From positions 1-64,000 of the forward strand of contig NZ_JACSCH020000028.1 in NCBI RefSeq assembly GCF_014451325.2: DNA of 64,000 bases. Reading direction: 5' to 3'. Shown here piece by piece: positions 36,221 through 44,288 of this stretch. The position numbers and the translations under genes were made by a program. Below the pieces are notes generated by a model. The model saw only the letters and a program-made list of their open reading frames with translations. It was not told the origin of the DNA and did no database searches. Each line of letters begins with the position of its first letter. Position 1 is the first letter of the stretch. The DNA is from Streptomyces sp. CB02980. Its GTDB lineage: Bacteria > Actinomycetota > Actinomycetes > Streptomycetales > Streptomycetaceae.

Positions 36221-36976
36221 TCAGTTCATGGTGAAGCCGCCGTTGACGGCGATCACCTGTCCGGTCAGATAGCGGGACTCCTCGCCGAGCAGGTAGGAGA
36301 CGATCCCGGTGAGGTCGTCCGGCTGCTGCGGCCGGGAGACGGCCCGGTTCGCGCGGTAGAGGTCGTGGCGCTCGGCGGGCACGGTCTCGGTCGCCTCGCC
36401 CTCGGTGAGTCCGGGGGCGACCGCGTTGACGGTGATCCCCCTGTCGCCGAGTTCGCGTGCCATGGCCCGGGTGAGGGCGATGACCGCTCCCTTGGAGGCG
36501 ATGTAGTGGGCGAGGCGCGGGGAGCCGTAGAGGGCGGCGTCCGAGGCGATGTTGACGATCCGGCCCGGTGTCGCGAAGAGCGGGTGGAGGGCCTTGGAGA
36601 CCAGCCAGGGGCCGCGGGCGTTGACCGTCATCAGCCGGTCCCACACCTCGATGTCGATGTCCTGGAACTCCTTGCCGCCCACGCCGTTGGCGAGCGCCGC
36701 GTTGTTGACCAGGCCGTACAGCGGGCCGATCGCCCGCACGGCGGCCGCCAGCGCGGCCACCGACTCCTGGTCGGCGACGTCGCAGCGTACGAAGCGGGCG
36801 TCGATGCCCTCCGCGCGCAGTTCGGCGGCCGCCCGCTCGCCCCGCTCCCGCTCCAGTTCGGCGACGACGACGCGGAAGCCGTCCTCGCCCGCCCGGCGGG
36901 CCATGGCCAGTCCCAGGCCACGGCCCGCTCCGGTGACGACGACGGTGCGTGCGTCGGCCGGGGGCAGGTCAGCCAC
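36221..36976 (-). CDS. Short-chain dehydrogenase/reductase, canonical
   Basis: A 251-residue SDR with a complete catalytic set: Asn119, Ser145, Tyr158 and Lys162 (HYIASKGAV). Cofactor motif is TGAGRGLG (~15-22); Glu40 after the second strand suggests NAD rather than NADP. The start overlaps the cupin stop by 8 nt. A likely role is oxidation of a hydroxylated or dihydrodiol intermediate made in the pathway. The C-terminus ends in the typical VNGGFTMN. Confidence 0.93.
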   Translation of the reverse strand: MADLPPADARTVVVTGAGRGLGLAMARRAGEDGFRVVVAELERERGERAAAELRAEGIDARFVRCDVADQESVAALAAAVRAIGPLYGLVNNAALANGVGGKEFQDIDIEVWDRLMTVNARGPWLVSKALHPLFATPGRIVNIASDAALYGSPRLAHYIASKGAVIALTRAMARELGDRGITVNAVAPGLTEGEATETVPAERHDLYRANRAVSRPQQPDDLTGIVSYLLGEESRYLTGQVIAVNGGFTMN

Positions 36977-37490
36977 GGGTGACGCCGTGCATCGGCGAGT
37001 ACTCGGGGTAGGTCGGGACCTGCGGCTTCTGCGTGCCGATGACGACGCAGAAGAGGGCGTCGGTGTCCCCCTCGTTCTTCAGGGAGCGGGTCACGCCGGC
37101 CGGGACGACGATCATGTCGCGGTAGCCGAGAGTCCGGTACTCGACCTCGTCGGGGCCACGGTGGATGCCGACCTTGACCTCGCCCTCCAGGACGAAGAAG
37201 GCCTCTTCGACGTCGTGGTGGGTGTGGGCCGGGCCCTCGGCGCCGGGCGGCAGCAGCATGTTGGAGAAGGTGAAGCCGCCGGACGGGATGATGCGGCTGT
37301 CGCCCTCGTGGTTGCCGGTGGCGCCGGAACCGACGTAGCGGATCTGGCCGCGGCGGTACTGCGGGCCGGCCTTCTCCTGGAAGGAGAGGGTGTCGAAGTC
37401 GGCGACCCGGGAGGCCTTGGAGGCGATGAGGGAGTCGGTGTACGCGGCGAGGTCGTCGCCGTTGTCGTACGCGGTGGTGGTCAGAGGCAT
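36969..37490 (-). CDS. Cupin-domain protein
   Basis: A 173-residue single-cupin protein. Motif 1 is at ~86-103, with His89 and His91 and an acidic ligand at 95/96, followed by FVLEGEVKVG; motif 2 around PAGVTRSLKN lacks a clear His. It may be a metal-dependent isomerase or dioxygenase, or a small-molecule binding protein. It sits between the hydrolase (12 nt away) and a canonical SDR (8-nt overlap), so it is part of the catabolic operon. Confidence 0.88.
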   Translation of the reverse strand: MPLTTTAYDNGDDLAAYTDSLIASKASRVADFDTLSFQEKAGPQYRRGQIRYVGSGATGNHEGDSRIIPSGGFTFSNMLLPPGAEGPAHTHHDVEEAFFVLEGEVKVGIHRGPDEVEYRTLGYRDMIVVPAGVTRSLKNEGDTDALFCVVIGTQKPQVPTYPEYSPMHGVTRG

Positions 37491-37502
37491 GAGGGACAGC
37501 TC

Positions 37503-38309
37503 CTATTCGGGGATGCGTGCGGTGATGCGGAGGTGGGAGAGGACCCAGGCGTTGAAGCGCCCGGGCTGCTCCTGGTTGGCCAGGTGACCGGCGTCCTTGA
37601 CGATCACGAAGGCGGTCTTGTGGAGGGCCCCGGCGATGGCCTGACTGCCCTCGACCCCGGTGACCCGGTCCTGGTCGCCGCAGAGGACGAGCGAGGGCGC
37701 GGCGACCGTGGGGAGTTCGGCGCGCAGGTCTGCCGAGGCCATGGACTCGGCGGCGTACCCGTAGCCCGGGAGCCGTACCGAGGCGGCCATGGTGTCGACG
37801 ATCCGGCGGACCAGTGCGGCCGGGGCGCCCGGAGACACCAGGCGTGGTCCGCGGGTCTCGGCGAAGGCGCGCGGGCCGAGTTCGGCGAGTTCGGTGGCGC
37901 GGGCCCGCATGCCCGCCGCCTTCGTCTCGTCCGTGCCCGAGCCGGGGCTGGAGTCGGCCACGATCACCGAGGCGACGAGGTCCGGGTGGCGGGCGGCGAG
38001 CCGCAGGGCGATCACGCCGCCCCAGGAGACGCCGAGCACATGGGCGCTGCCGCCGCGCTCCCGGATCAGCCGGGCCGCCGTGTCCGCGAAGTCGTCGAGG
38101 GTGAGGGGGACTTCGGGGTCGGGCGACCGGGCGTACCCGGGGGCGTCCCAGGCGACGACCCGTGCGTACGCGGAGAGTTCGGCGAGCTGGGGGGCGAAGG
38201 CCACCGACGAGGAGCCGATGCCGTGCAGGCACAGGAGGACGGGTCCGTGCTCGCCGGCCTCCTCGACGTGGACGTCCGTGGCGGCCGGGGCGAGGACGTC
38301 GGCGCTCAC
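37503..38309 (-). CDS. Alpha/beta hydrolase, candidate meta-cleavage product hydrolase
   Basis: A 268-residue hydrolase with Ser95 (GVSWGG), Asp214 (CGDQD) and His242 (DAGHLAN). The N-terminal LLCLHGIGSS forms the oxyanion hole. The size, and the presence of an extradiol dioxygenase in the operon, fit a C-C bond hydrolase of a 2-hydroxy-6-oxo-dienoate (BphD/MhpC type), though other esters cannot be excluded. It starts with GTG at 38309, overlapping the aspartate-dehydrogenase-like stop (GTGA). A longer frame upstream is a shadow. Confidence 0.9.
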   Translation of the reverse strand: MSADVLAPAATDVHVEEAGEHGPVLLCLHGIGSSSVAFAPQLAELSAYARVVAWDAPGYARSPDPEVPLTLDDFADTAARLIRERGGSAHVLGVSWGGVIALRLAARHPDLVASVIVADSSPGSGTDETKAAGMRARATELAELGPRAFAETRGPRLVSPGAPAALVRRIVDTMAASVRLPGYGYAAESMASADLRAELPTVAAPSLVLCGDQDRVTGVEGSQAIAGALHKTAFVIVKDAGHLANQEQPGRFNAWVLSHLRITARIPE

Positions 38310-39103
38310 AGGATCTGGCCCGTCCGCCCGGCGAGCGCGGCGAGGCTCCGCAGGACGGCGTACGGCACCACCTGGCTGGTGGCCGGGTTGCCCGGGTCGG
38401 GCAGGTGCGCGACCTCGAAGCGGTACGCCCCGTGCGCGCCGGACGCCTCGATCACATGGCGCGTGTGGTGTGCCGCGGGATCGGCGACGACCCGGACCCG
38501 CACAGCGTCCAGGTCGCCGACGGCCAGCGCGACCGAGGCGGCCACGTTCGTCGACTTGGGGAACTTCGCCGGGACCTCGCGGGCGGTGCCGGTCATGACC
38601 TCGACCGGGCCGGTCGCCGTCCGCATCCTGGCGAGCAACTCCTCGTCCATCCAGGGCTGTTCGAGGGTCGAGGGCAGTTTGGTGGTGGTCAGCCGGACTT
38701 CGTCGAGGGGTCCGAGCGAGCGGGCGGCCTGGAGCAGATCGAGTCCGCCGACGGCGCCGCCGGTGAAGTACACCCGGCCGGGTCCCGCCGCGAGCAGTCG
38801 CTTCGCGAGCTCCTCGTCGGTCATCGCGCCGCTGGAGGCGACGAGCAGGTCGGTGCCGGAGGCGAGCACGCGCTCGCCCCACTCCCGTACGACTCCCTGG
38901 CCGGCGGCCTCCACGATCAGGTCGCAGAGCTCCAGCGCCTCCTCGAAGGGGACCTGGGGGGCGGGCGCCGCGTCGCCGAGCGGACGGTTGTCGACGACGC
39001 ACACCAGCTCGGCGCCGTCCACCTGCCCGTCGGCGAGCGCGGTGCCGACGATCCGGCCGATCGCCCCCCAGCCGACGACTCCGACCTTGCGTACGGTGCT
39101 CAT
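38306..39103 (-). CDS. Aspartate dehydrogenase-like NAD(P)-binding protein
   Basis: A 265-residue protein. The Rossmann motif GWGAIGRIVG is at the N-terminus; the middle SSGAMTDEELAKRLL and TGGAVGGLDLLQAA and the C-terminal VVADPAAHHTRHVIEASG match the aspartate dehydrogenase (NadX/TM1643) family, including its conserved His region. In a catabolic operon it may reduce an imine or oxidise an amino acid intermediate. A role in NAD synthesis is less likely here. Both junctions are 4-nt overlaps (ATGA upstream, GTGA downstream). Substrate unassigned. Confidence 0.85.
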   Translation of the reverse strand: MSTVRKVGVVGWGAIGRIVGTALADGQVDGAELVCVVDNRPLGDAAPAPQVPFEEALELCDLIVEAAGQGVVREWGERVLASGTDLLVASSGAMTDEELAKRLLAAGPGRVYFTGGAVGGLDLLQAARSLGPLDEVRLTTTKLPSTLEQPWMDEELLARMRTATGPVEVMTGTAREVPAKFPKSTNVAASVALAVGDLDAVRVRVVADPAAHHTRHVIEASGAHGAYRFEVAHLPDPGNPATSQVVPYAVLRSLAALAGRTGQIL

Positions 39104-40044
39104 GCGTTGTCCTTCCTGGCGTCGACGGGGGCGAGCGGGCCGGGGTCCGGCGAGCCCGCCATGTGGCAGCGGATCTCCTTCGACGGCGGGCCGGCCGTGC
39201 CCCACAGGTCGGAGAGCTCCGGGACCCGTCGCCACACGCGGGCGATCCAGGTGTCCTCGACGATCTGCGCGACCTCGGATGTGTACTCGCAGACGAGCCC
39301 GGACGGGTCGGTGAAGTAGGAGAAGGTGTTGTTGCCGGGGCCGTGGCGGCCTGGTCCCCACTGGGGGGTGATGCCGTGGTGGCGGAGCCGGCCGAGGCCG
39401 CGCATGAAGTGGTCGACCGAGCTCATCTCGTACGCCACGTGGTTGAGCGAGGTCCACTCGGCCTGGTTGAAGGCGATGCAGTGGTGGTCGGCGTTGCAGC
39501 GCAGGAAGGCCATCTGGTGCTCGGACCAGTCGGAGACGCGCAGTCCGAGCACCTCGCGGTAGAAGGCGACGGCGGCGTCGATGTCGACGGTGTTGAGCAC
39601 GGCGTGGGTGACCCCGACGGGCACGGCGCCGTCCCGTCCGCGCGGGACGACCGCATCGACATGGGCGCTGATCTCGACGAGGCGGCCTTCGGGGTCGGTG
39701 AACCGCAGGCCGTGTCCGCCGCCTGCCTGGTCGAGGGGGCCGGGGCCGAAGACGGGGACGATGCCCCGTGCTTCGAGGCGCCGGGCGGCCTCGTCGACCT
39801 CGGCGGGGGTGGCGACGGCGAAGGCGAGCCGGCCGAGACCCACGCGCTCGCGTTCGGTCAGGTGCAGGACGTGGTGCTCGTCGCCGGTGCCGCGCAGCCA
39901 CCGCGCGCCGCTGTCGGACTCGACGGTCTCGAGCCCCCAGACCTCCTCGTAGAAGTCGGCGGCCTCGGTGAAGGCGGGCGTGTGCAGCTCGACGTACCGC
40001 AGGGAGCGGAGCCGGGCGATCGGGCCGGACGGTGACGGTTGCAT
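39100..40044 (-). CDS. Two-domain type I extradiol (meta-cleavage) dioxygenase, VOC superfamily
   Basis: A 314-residue protein with two VOC modules. The C-terminal module has the metal triad His147 (GVTHAVLN), His202 (SLNHVAY) and Glu253 (VCEYTSE), at the spacing of Fe(II)/Mn(II) extradiol dioxygenases such as BphC. The N-terminal module lacks the triad, as usual. It should open a catecholic ring next to its hydroxyls. It starts at ATG 40044 with GGAGAG upstream. A 13-nt minisatellite separates it from the aldehyde dehydrogenase gene; it overlaps the next gene by ATGA. Confidence 0.92.
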   Translation of the reverse strand: MQPSPSGPIARLRSLRYVELHTPAFTEAADFYEEVWGLETVESDSGARWLRGTGDEHHVLHLTERERVGLGRLAFAVATPAEVDEAARRLEARGIVPVFGPGPLDQAGGGHGLRFTDPEGRLVEISAHVDAVVPRGRDGAVPVGVTHAVLNTVDIDAAVAFYREVLGLRVSDWSEHQMAFLRCNADHHCIAFNQAEWTSLNHVAYEMSSVDHFMRGLGRLRHHGITPQWGPGRHGPGNNTFSYFTDPSGLVCEYTSEVAQIVEDTWIARVWRRVPELSDLWGTAGPPSKEIRCHMAGSPDPGPLAPVDARKDNA

Positions 40045-40063
40045 GGGTCTCTCCAGTCGGGCG

Positions 40064-40259
40064 GGCGGGCCCGGACGGTGGGCTCGGCGGGCGGGCCCGG
40101 ACGGTCGGCTCGGGCGATCGGGCCCGGACGGCCGGCTCGGGCGGTCGGCTCGGGCGGTCGGCCCGGGCGGTCGGCTCGGGCGGTCGGCTCGGGCGGTCGG
40201 CTCGGGCGGTGGGCCCGGACGGTCGGCCCGGACGGTCGGCCCGGGCGGTCGGCCCGGGC
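40064..40259. repeat. 13-nt minisatellite, about 15 copies, between two operon genes
   Basis: The unit is ggtcggctcgggc, with variants (ggtcggcccgggc, ggtgggcccggac); one unit has 14 nt. The array nearly fills the 226-nt gap between the aldehyde dehydrogenase stop (40271) and the dioxygenase start (40044). There are no unique spacers, so it is not a CRISPR array. Successive GC-rich units could pair and modulate readthrough or mRNA stability. Confidence 0.93.
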
Positions 40260-40270
40260 GGCGTGGCGGG

Positions 40271-41755
40271 TCAGCCGGCCCAGGGAAGGGGGGTGTCGGC
40301 GGTGCCCCAGTACAGGGACTTCTGTCGCTGGTAGGCGCGGATCGCGTCCCGGCCCTTCTCCGTGCCGAGGCCGCTGTCCTTCCATCCGCTGAACGGGGTG
40401 GCGGCGCTGAACTGCTTGTACGTGTTGATCCAGACGGTGCCGGCCTCGATCCGGCGCGCGATCCGCCAGGCGGCGCGCAGGTCACGGGTCCAGATGCCGC
40501 AGGCGAGACCGTAGACGGAGTCGTTGGCCTGGCGGACGAGGTCGTCCTCGTCGTCGTAGGGCAGGGCGACGAGGACCGGGCCGAAGATCTCCTCCCGGCA
40601 GGTGCGGGAGGTGTTGGCCAGACCGTCGAGGACGGTCGGGAGGTAGTAGGCGCCGTCCTGGTACCGCTCCCCCGTGGGCGCCGACCCCCCGCAGAGCACG
40701 CGCGCGCCTTCGGAGCGGGCGAGGTCGACGTAGGCGGCGACCGCGTCGCGGTGGCGGTGGTGGACCAGGGGGCCGACCTGGGTGGAGGGGTCGGTGCCGG
40801 GGCCGACGCGCAGCGTGCGGACCCGCTCGACGAGCTCGCCGACGAAGGTGTCGTAGATCTCGCGTGCCACGAAGAGCCGCGAGCCGGCGATGCAGGACTG
40901 GCCGCTGGACGAGAAGATCCCGAACAGCACCCCGGCCAGCGCCTGCTCGATGTCGGCGTCGGCGCGCACGATCGTCGGCGACTTGCCGCCGAGCTCCAGC
41001 GAGGCGGGGACCAGCTTCTCGCCGGCGATCGCGGCGATGGACCGGCCCGTCTCGGTGCCTCCGGTGAATCCGATCCGGGCGACGAGGGGGTGGCGAACGA
41101 GGGCGTCGCCGACGATCCGACCGCTGCCGGGCAGGACCGAGAGGAGGGCGGTGGGCAGGCCGAACTCGTCGAGTGCCCGGGTGATCAGCCGCCCGAGGGC
41201 GAGGGAGACCAGGGGGGTCCACGCGGCGGGCTTGAGGAGGACGGCGTTGCCCGCGGCGAGTGCGGGGGCGATCTTCTGCGCGTCGCTGGCGACCGGGGAG
41301 TTCCAGGGGTTGATCGCGCCGACCACGCCGATCGGTTCGTGGACGCTCATGGTGACGTACGGGCCGCGGGACGGCGTGACGGCGTCCTCGGCCGTCTCCA
41401 GGGCTGCGGCCATGTACCGGAAGGTGCCCGCCGCGCTGAGTGCGAGGGCCCGGGTCTCGGTGAGGGTCTTGCCGGTGTCGGCGGTCTGTACGGCGGCGAG
41501 CTCGGGGGCGGCCTCTTCGGTCAGCTCGGCGATCCGGTGCAGGAGGCGGGCACGCTCATGGGCGAGCAGGTCCCGCCAGGCAGGGTCCGCCACCGCCCGC
41601 GCCGCCGCCTCGGCCGCCTCGCCGACCTCGGCGGCGGAGGCGGAGTGCACGGTGGCGAGGACGCGTCCGGTCGCCGGGTCGACGGTGTCGACGGGCTCGC
41701 CCGCACCGCGTCGCCACTGGCCCGCGATCAGGATGTCGGTGGGAAGGAGCGGCAC
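40271..41755 (-). CDS. Aldehyde dehydrogenase of the catabolic operon
   Basis: A 494-residue NAD(P)-dependent aldehyde dehydrogenase: Asn152 in NPWNSP, Glu254 in LELGGKSP and Cys288 in SSSGQSCIAG. It is the first gene of the 11-gene minus operon. Candidate substrates are a ring-cleavage semialdehyde or an aldehyde produced by the ThDP enzyme. Its upstream region, shared with the divergent MFS gene, holds three related sites with the core CGCTTA. Only about 30-40% of residues look shared with the betaine aldehyde dehydrogenase at 24831, so the two are not recent duplicates. Confidence 0.93.
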   Translation of the reverse strand: MPLLPTDILIAGQWRRGAGEPVDTVDPATGRVLATVHSASAAEVGEAAEAAARAVADPAWRDLLAHERARLLHRIAELTEEAAPELAAVQTADTGKTLTETRALALSAAGTFRYMAAALETAEDAVTPSRGPYVTMSVHEPIGVVGAINPWNSPVASDAQKIAPALAAGNAVLLKPAAWTPLVSLALGRLITRALDEFGLPTALLSVLPGSGRIVGDALVRHPLVARIGFTGGTETGRSIAAIAGEKLVPASLELGGKSPTIVRADADIEQALAGVLFGIFSSSGQSCIAGSRLFVAREIYDTFVGELVERVRTLRVGPGTDPSTQVGPLVHHRHRDAVAAYVDLARSEGARVLCGGSAPTGERYQDGAYYLPTVLDGLANTSRTCREEIFGPVLVALPYDDEDDLVRQANDSVYGLACGIWTRDLRAAWRIARRIEAGTVWINTYKQFSAATPFSGWKDSGLGTEKGRDAIRAYQRQKSLYWGTADTPLPWAG

Positions 41756-41853
41756 GGGTGGACCTCCGGGCAGGGGCGGAAGGGGAGTTGGCTCATGGCA
41801 CGGACGGAGTCCGGCTCGATCCCGGGACCGGAATCGTCGAAGTGCTTGAAATC

Positions 41854-42000
41854 TAAGCGCTTAACTAATTCTCGACAAGCCCCCGAGTCGAGATCGTTGC
41901 CGAATCGGCCTTGAGCACGCCCTTCGCGAAGCCGATGATGACTACCGGGCCCGCGAGACGGAGATCTCTAGGCGCTTAACCATTGACCGCTTAGATAAGG
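41854..42000. promoter_or_regulatory. Divergent control region with three TAAGCGCTTA-like sites
   Basis: Site 1 is ATCTAAGCGCTTAAC, with the perfect palindrome TAAGCGCTTA at 41854-41863. Site 2 is CTAGGCGCTTAA at 41968-41979. Site 3 is CCGCTTAGAT at 41987-41996, an inverted half-site. They lie between the catabolic operon and the MFS gene. They are good candidates for the pathway repressor's operators; which regulator binds is not shown by the sequence. The surroundings are AT-rich. Confidence 0.6.
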
Positions 42001-42047
42001 ACCCCTACTGTCTCGGCAACTCCCCTGCCCGCGGAAGGACCCCCTCC

Positions 42048-43412
42048 ATGACGACTGTGGCCGGTAAGCAGGCCCTCGGCTCCGTAGCCGCGCGACTTGA
42101 ACGACTTCCGCACTCCCGGTGGCACGTCAAGGTCCGGTTCCTGATCGGCGCCGTCACCTTCTTCGAGGCGTTCGACCAGCTCCTCGCCGCGTCCGCGCTG
42201 CCCGTGCTGATGAAGGAGTGGCACCTCACCACCGGACAGGCCACCCTCGCCGTGACGGCCGCCTCCATCGGGATGCTGCTCGGCGCCGTGGCGGCCGGCT
42301 GGCTCGGCGACCGGATCGGCCGCGTCCGCACCGTCGCCCTGGGAGTCGGCATCACCGGCCTCGCCAGCCTCGCCGTCGCGTTCTCCGGCAGCATCGAGAC
42401 CTTCTCGCTCTTCCGGTTCGTCCAGGGCCTCGGCATCGGCGGGGTCGTACCCGTCGCCGCCACGTACATCAACGAGATCGCCCGCTCCGACAAGCGCGGC
42501 CGGTTCGTCCTGCTGTACGAGATGATCTTCCCGGCCGGCCTCGCGGCGGCCACCCTGGTGGCCGTGTGGGTGGTCCCCCACTTCGGCTGGCGCGCGATGT
42601 TCGTCATCGGCACCCTCCCGGTGCTGCTCGCCGCCGCGCTCCCCCGCCAGGTCGCCGAGTCCCCGCGCTGGCTGCTGTCCCGTGGACGCGTCCGGGAGGC
42701 GGAGGAGGTCATCGCCCGCATCGAGGCGGAGGTCGCCCGCTCCACCCCCGAAGCACTGCCCGCCCCCGCCGCGGACCTGGCCGACGAGCCGGCCGGCGGC
42801 CGCCTGGGCGATCTGTTCCGGGGACGCTACCTCCGGCGGACCGTGGTCGTGTCGGGTCTGTGGTTCGTGGCCTACTACGTCAACCACGGCATCTCCACCT
42901 GGCTGCCCTCGCTCTACACGAAGACCTTCGGCCTGGACCTGACCACCGCCCTCGTCTACAGCCTGCTCAGCAATGTGACCGGCCTGCTCGGCACGTTCGT
43001 CGTCGCCCTCCTGATCGACCGCGTCGGCCGCAGGCCCGCCCTGGTGGGCGCGCTCGTCGGCACCGTGCTCTCGCTCGGCGTGCTCGCCCTTGCGGGCGCG
43101 ACCTCGGGTGGCCAGGTGGCGGTCTTCGCCTCCTGTACGACCTTCTTCCTCTACGCGATCAACGCCGGGCTCTACCTGTACTCCCCCGAGCTCTACCCCA
43201 CGTCCAACCGGGCCAAGGGCGCCGCGTTCGGCGGTGTGTGGAACCGGCTGGGCGTCATCCTCGGCCCCGTGACCGTCGGCGCGATCATCGGCGCGGGCGG
43301 CAGCCTGGCCCTCGTCTTCGCGCAGCTCGCCGTGGTGGCGGCCGTGGGTGCCGCGATCGCCTGCTTCGCCGTCGAGACCAAGGGCAGGACCCTGGAGGAG
43401 CTCAACGCCTGA
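42048..43412 (+). CDS. MFS transporter (sugar porter / aromatic acid:H+ symporter-like)
   Basis: A 454-residue permease with 12 predicted transmembrane helices in two halves around a cytoplasmic loop (~200-260). The loop motif GWLGDRIGRVR after TM2 and its counterpart LIDRVGRRPALVG, together with PESPRWLL-like VAESPRWLLSRGR, are MFS/sugar-porter family signatures. The acidic residue in TM1 (FFEAFDQLL) resembles aromatic-acid symporters. It is divergent from the catabolic operon and most likely imports its substrate. The start is ATG 42048. Confidence 0.92.
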   Translation: MTTVAGKQALGSVAARLERLPHSRWHVKVRFLIGAVTFFEAFDQLLAASALPVLMKEWHLTTGQATLAVTAASIGMLLGAVAAGWLGDRIGRVRTVALGVGITGLASLAVAFSGSIETFSLFRFVQGLGIGGVVPVAATYINEIARSDKRGRFVLLYEMIFPAGLAAATLVAVWVVPHFGWRAMFVIGTLPVLLAAALPRQVAESPRWLLSRGRVREAEEVIARIEAEVARSTPEALPAPAADLADEPAGGRLGDLFRGRYLRRTVVVSGLWFVAYYVNHGISTWLPSLYTKTFGLDLTTALVYSLLSNVTGLLGTFVVALLIDRVGRRPALVGALVGTVLSLGVLALAGATSGGQVAVFASCTTFFLYAINAGLYLYSPELYPTSNRAKGAAFGGVWNRLGVILGPVTVGAIIGAGGSLALVFAQLAVVAAVGAAIACFAVETKGRTLEELNA

Positions 43413-43517
43413 GACGGCCGGGAAGGAGCGGGGCCCGCGACGGAACGGGTACCCGGCACGGAGAGCGGGCGCCCTGCGCAGAGCGGGCGCCCGCGCCTTT
43501 TCACCTCAGGACTAAGA

Positions 43518-43535
43518 TTCTCAGTGCTGTGAGAA
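43518..43535 (+). promoter_or_regulatory. Inverted repeat upstream of the MarR gene, likely auto-operator
   Basis: TTCTCA-GTGCTG-TGAGAA: perfect 6-bp arms around 6 nt, in the 155-nt gap between the MFS stop and the MarR start. The size fits a MarR dimer site. It differs from the CGCTTA motif in the divergent promoter. Confidence 0.6.
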
Positions 43536-43567
43536 GTCGGGGGACGACGCAGGACAAGGGGAAGAGC

Positions 43568-44107
43568 ATGGCTGCATCGAGGCCGTCGGACCGTGACGCC
43601 GTCGCGCGCGTGATCGAGGACTGGGCGCGGGAGAGGCCCGAGCTGGACACCGGCCCGCTGGAGGTCCTCGCCCGGCTCCACCGCTCCTACCTGCGCTACA
43701 ACACCCGGCTCACCGCTTCGATCGAACGCCACGGCCTGTCCGTGGCGGGCTTCGACGTCCTCACCGCGCTGCGGCGCGCGGGGCACCCCCACCGGCTGAC
43801 CGCGGGGCAGCTCGCCGACTCGGGCCTCGTGTCGTCGGCGGGGGTGACGCTGCGGATCGACCGCCTGGAGAAGGACGGCCTCATCGTCCGGGAGCGGGAC
43901 GACGACGACCGGCGGGTCGTCTACTCCCGCCTCACCGACAAGGGTCTCGCGACGGTGGACGTGGTGTTCGCCGAGCACCTCGACAACGAGCGGCGGATGC
44001 TCGGGGGCCTGTCGCCCTCCGAACACCGCCAGCTCGCTCGACTGCTGCGCAAGCTGGAGGTGTCGATCGTCGCCTCCGACGAGGAGCCGACCGACACCAC
44101 GGCGTAG
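43568..44107 (+). CDS. MarR-family transcriptional regulator
   Basis: A 179-residue winged-helix regulator. The recognition region is HRLTAGQLADSGLVSSAGVTLRIDRLEKDGLI, with the wing RERDDDDRRVVYSRLTDKG, both canonical. MarR proteins of this kind repress aromatic catabolism and are released by the substrate or its CoA ester. The start is ATG 43568 after AGGGGAAG. It follows the MFS gene and probably controls this operon and itself. Confidence 0.94.
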   Translation: MAASRPSDRDAVARVIEDWARERPELDTGPLEVLARLHRSYLRYNTRLTASIERHGLSVAGFDVLTALRRAGHPHRLTAGQLADSGLVSSAGVTLRIDRLEKDGLIVRERDDDDRRVVYSRLTDKGLATVDVVFAEHLDNERRMLGGLSPSEHRQLARLLRKLEVSIVASDEEPTDTTA

Positions 44108-44215
44108 CGGGCAGGGACCGGGAGACCGCGAAGGTGACGGGCCCCCTCGTCCGTCCCCTCGCCACTTCCGGCGTGCGGAGCGATCACATGCGTACGGAAG
44201 GGAACAAGCGCCGAG

Positions 44216-44256
44216 CCGGGTGCCCGGAGGAGGCGTCGCTCTCTCCGGGCACCCGG
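44216..44256. terminator. Bidirectional terminator between MarR and lipid-kinase genes
   Basis: CCGGGTGCCCGGAG pairs perfectly over 14 bp with CTCCGGGCACCCGG across a 13-nt loop. It is positioned between convergent stops at 44107 and 44289. Confidence 0.9.
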
Positions 44257-44288
44257 TCCGCCGGGCCCGGGGGCCGGAGACGTCCCGG

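Noticed and set aside
40064..40259. Resemblance of the 13-nt array to a CRISPR
   Set aside because: Units abut without unique spacers, are too short, and no cas gene is present.
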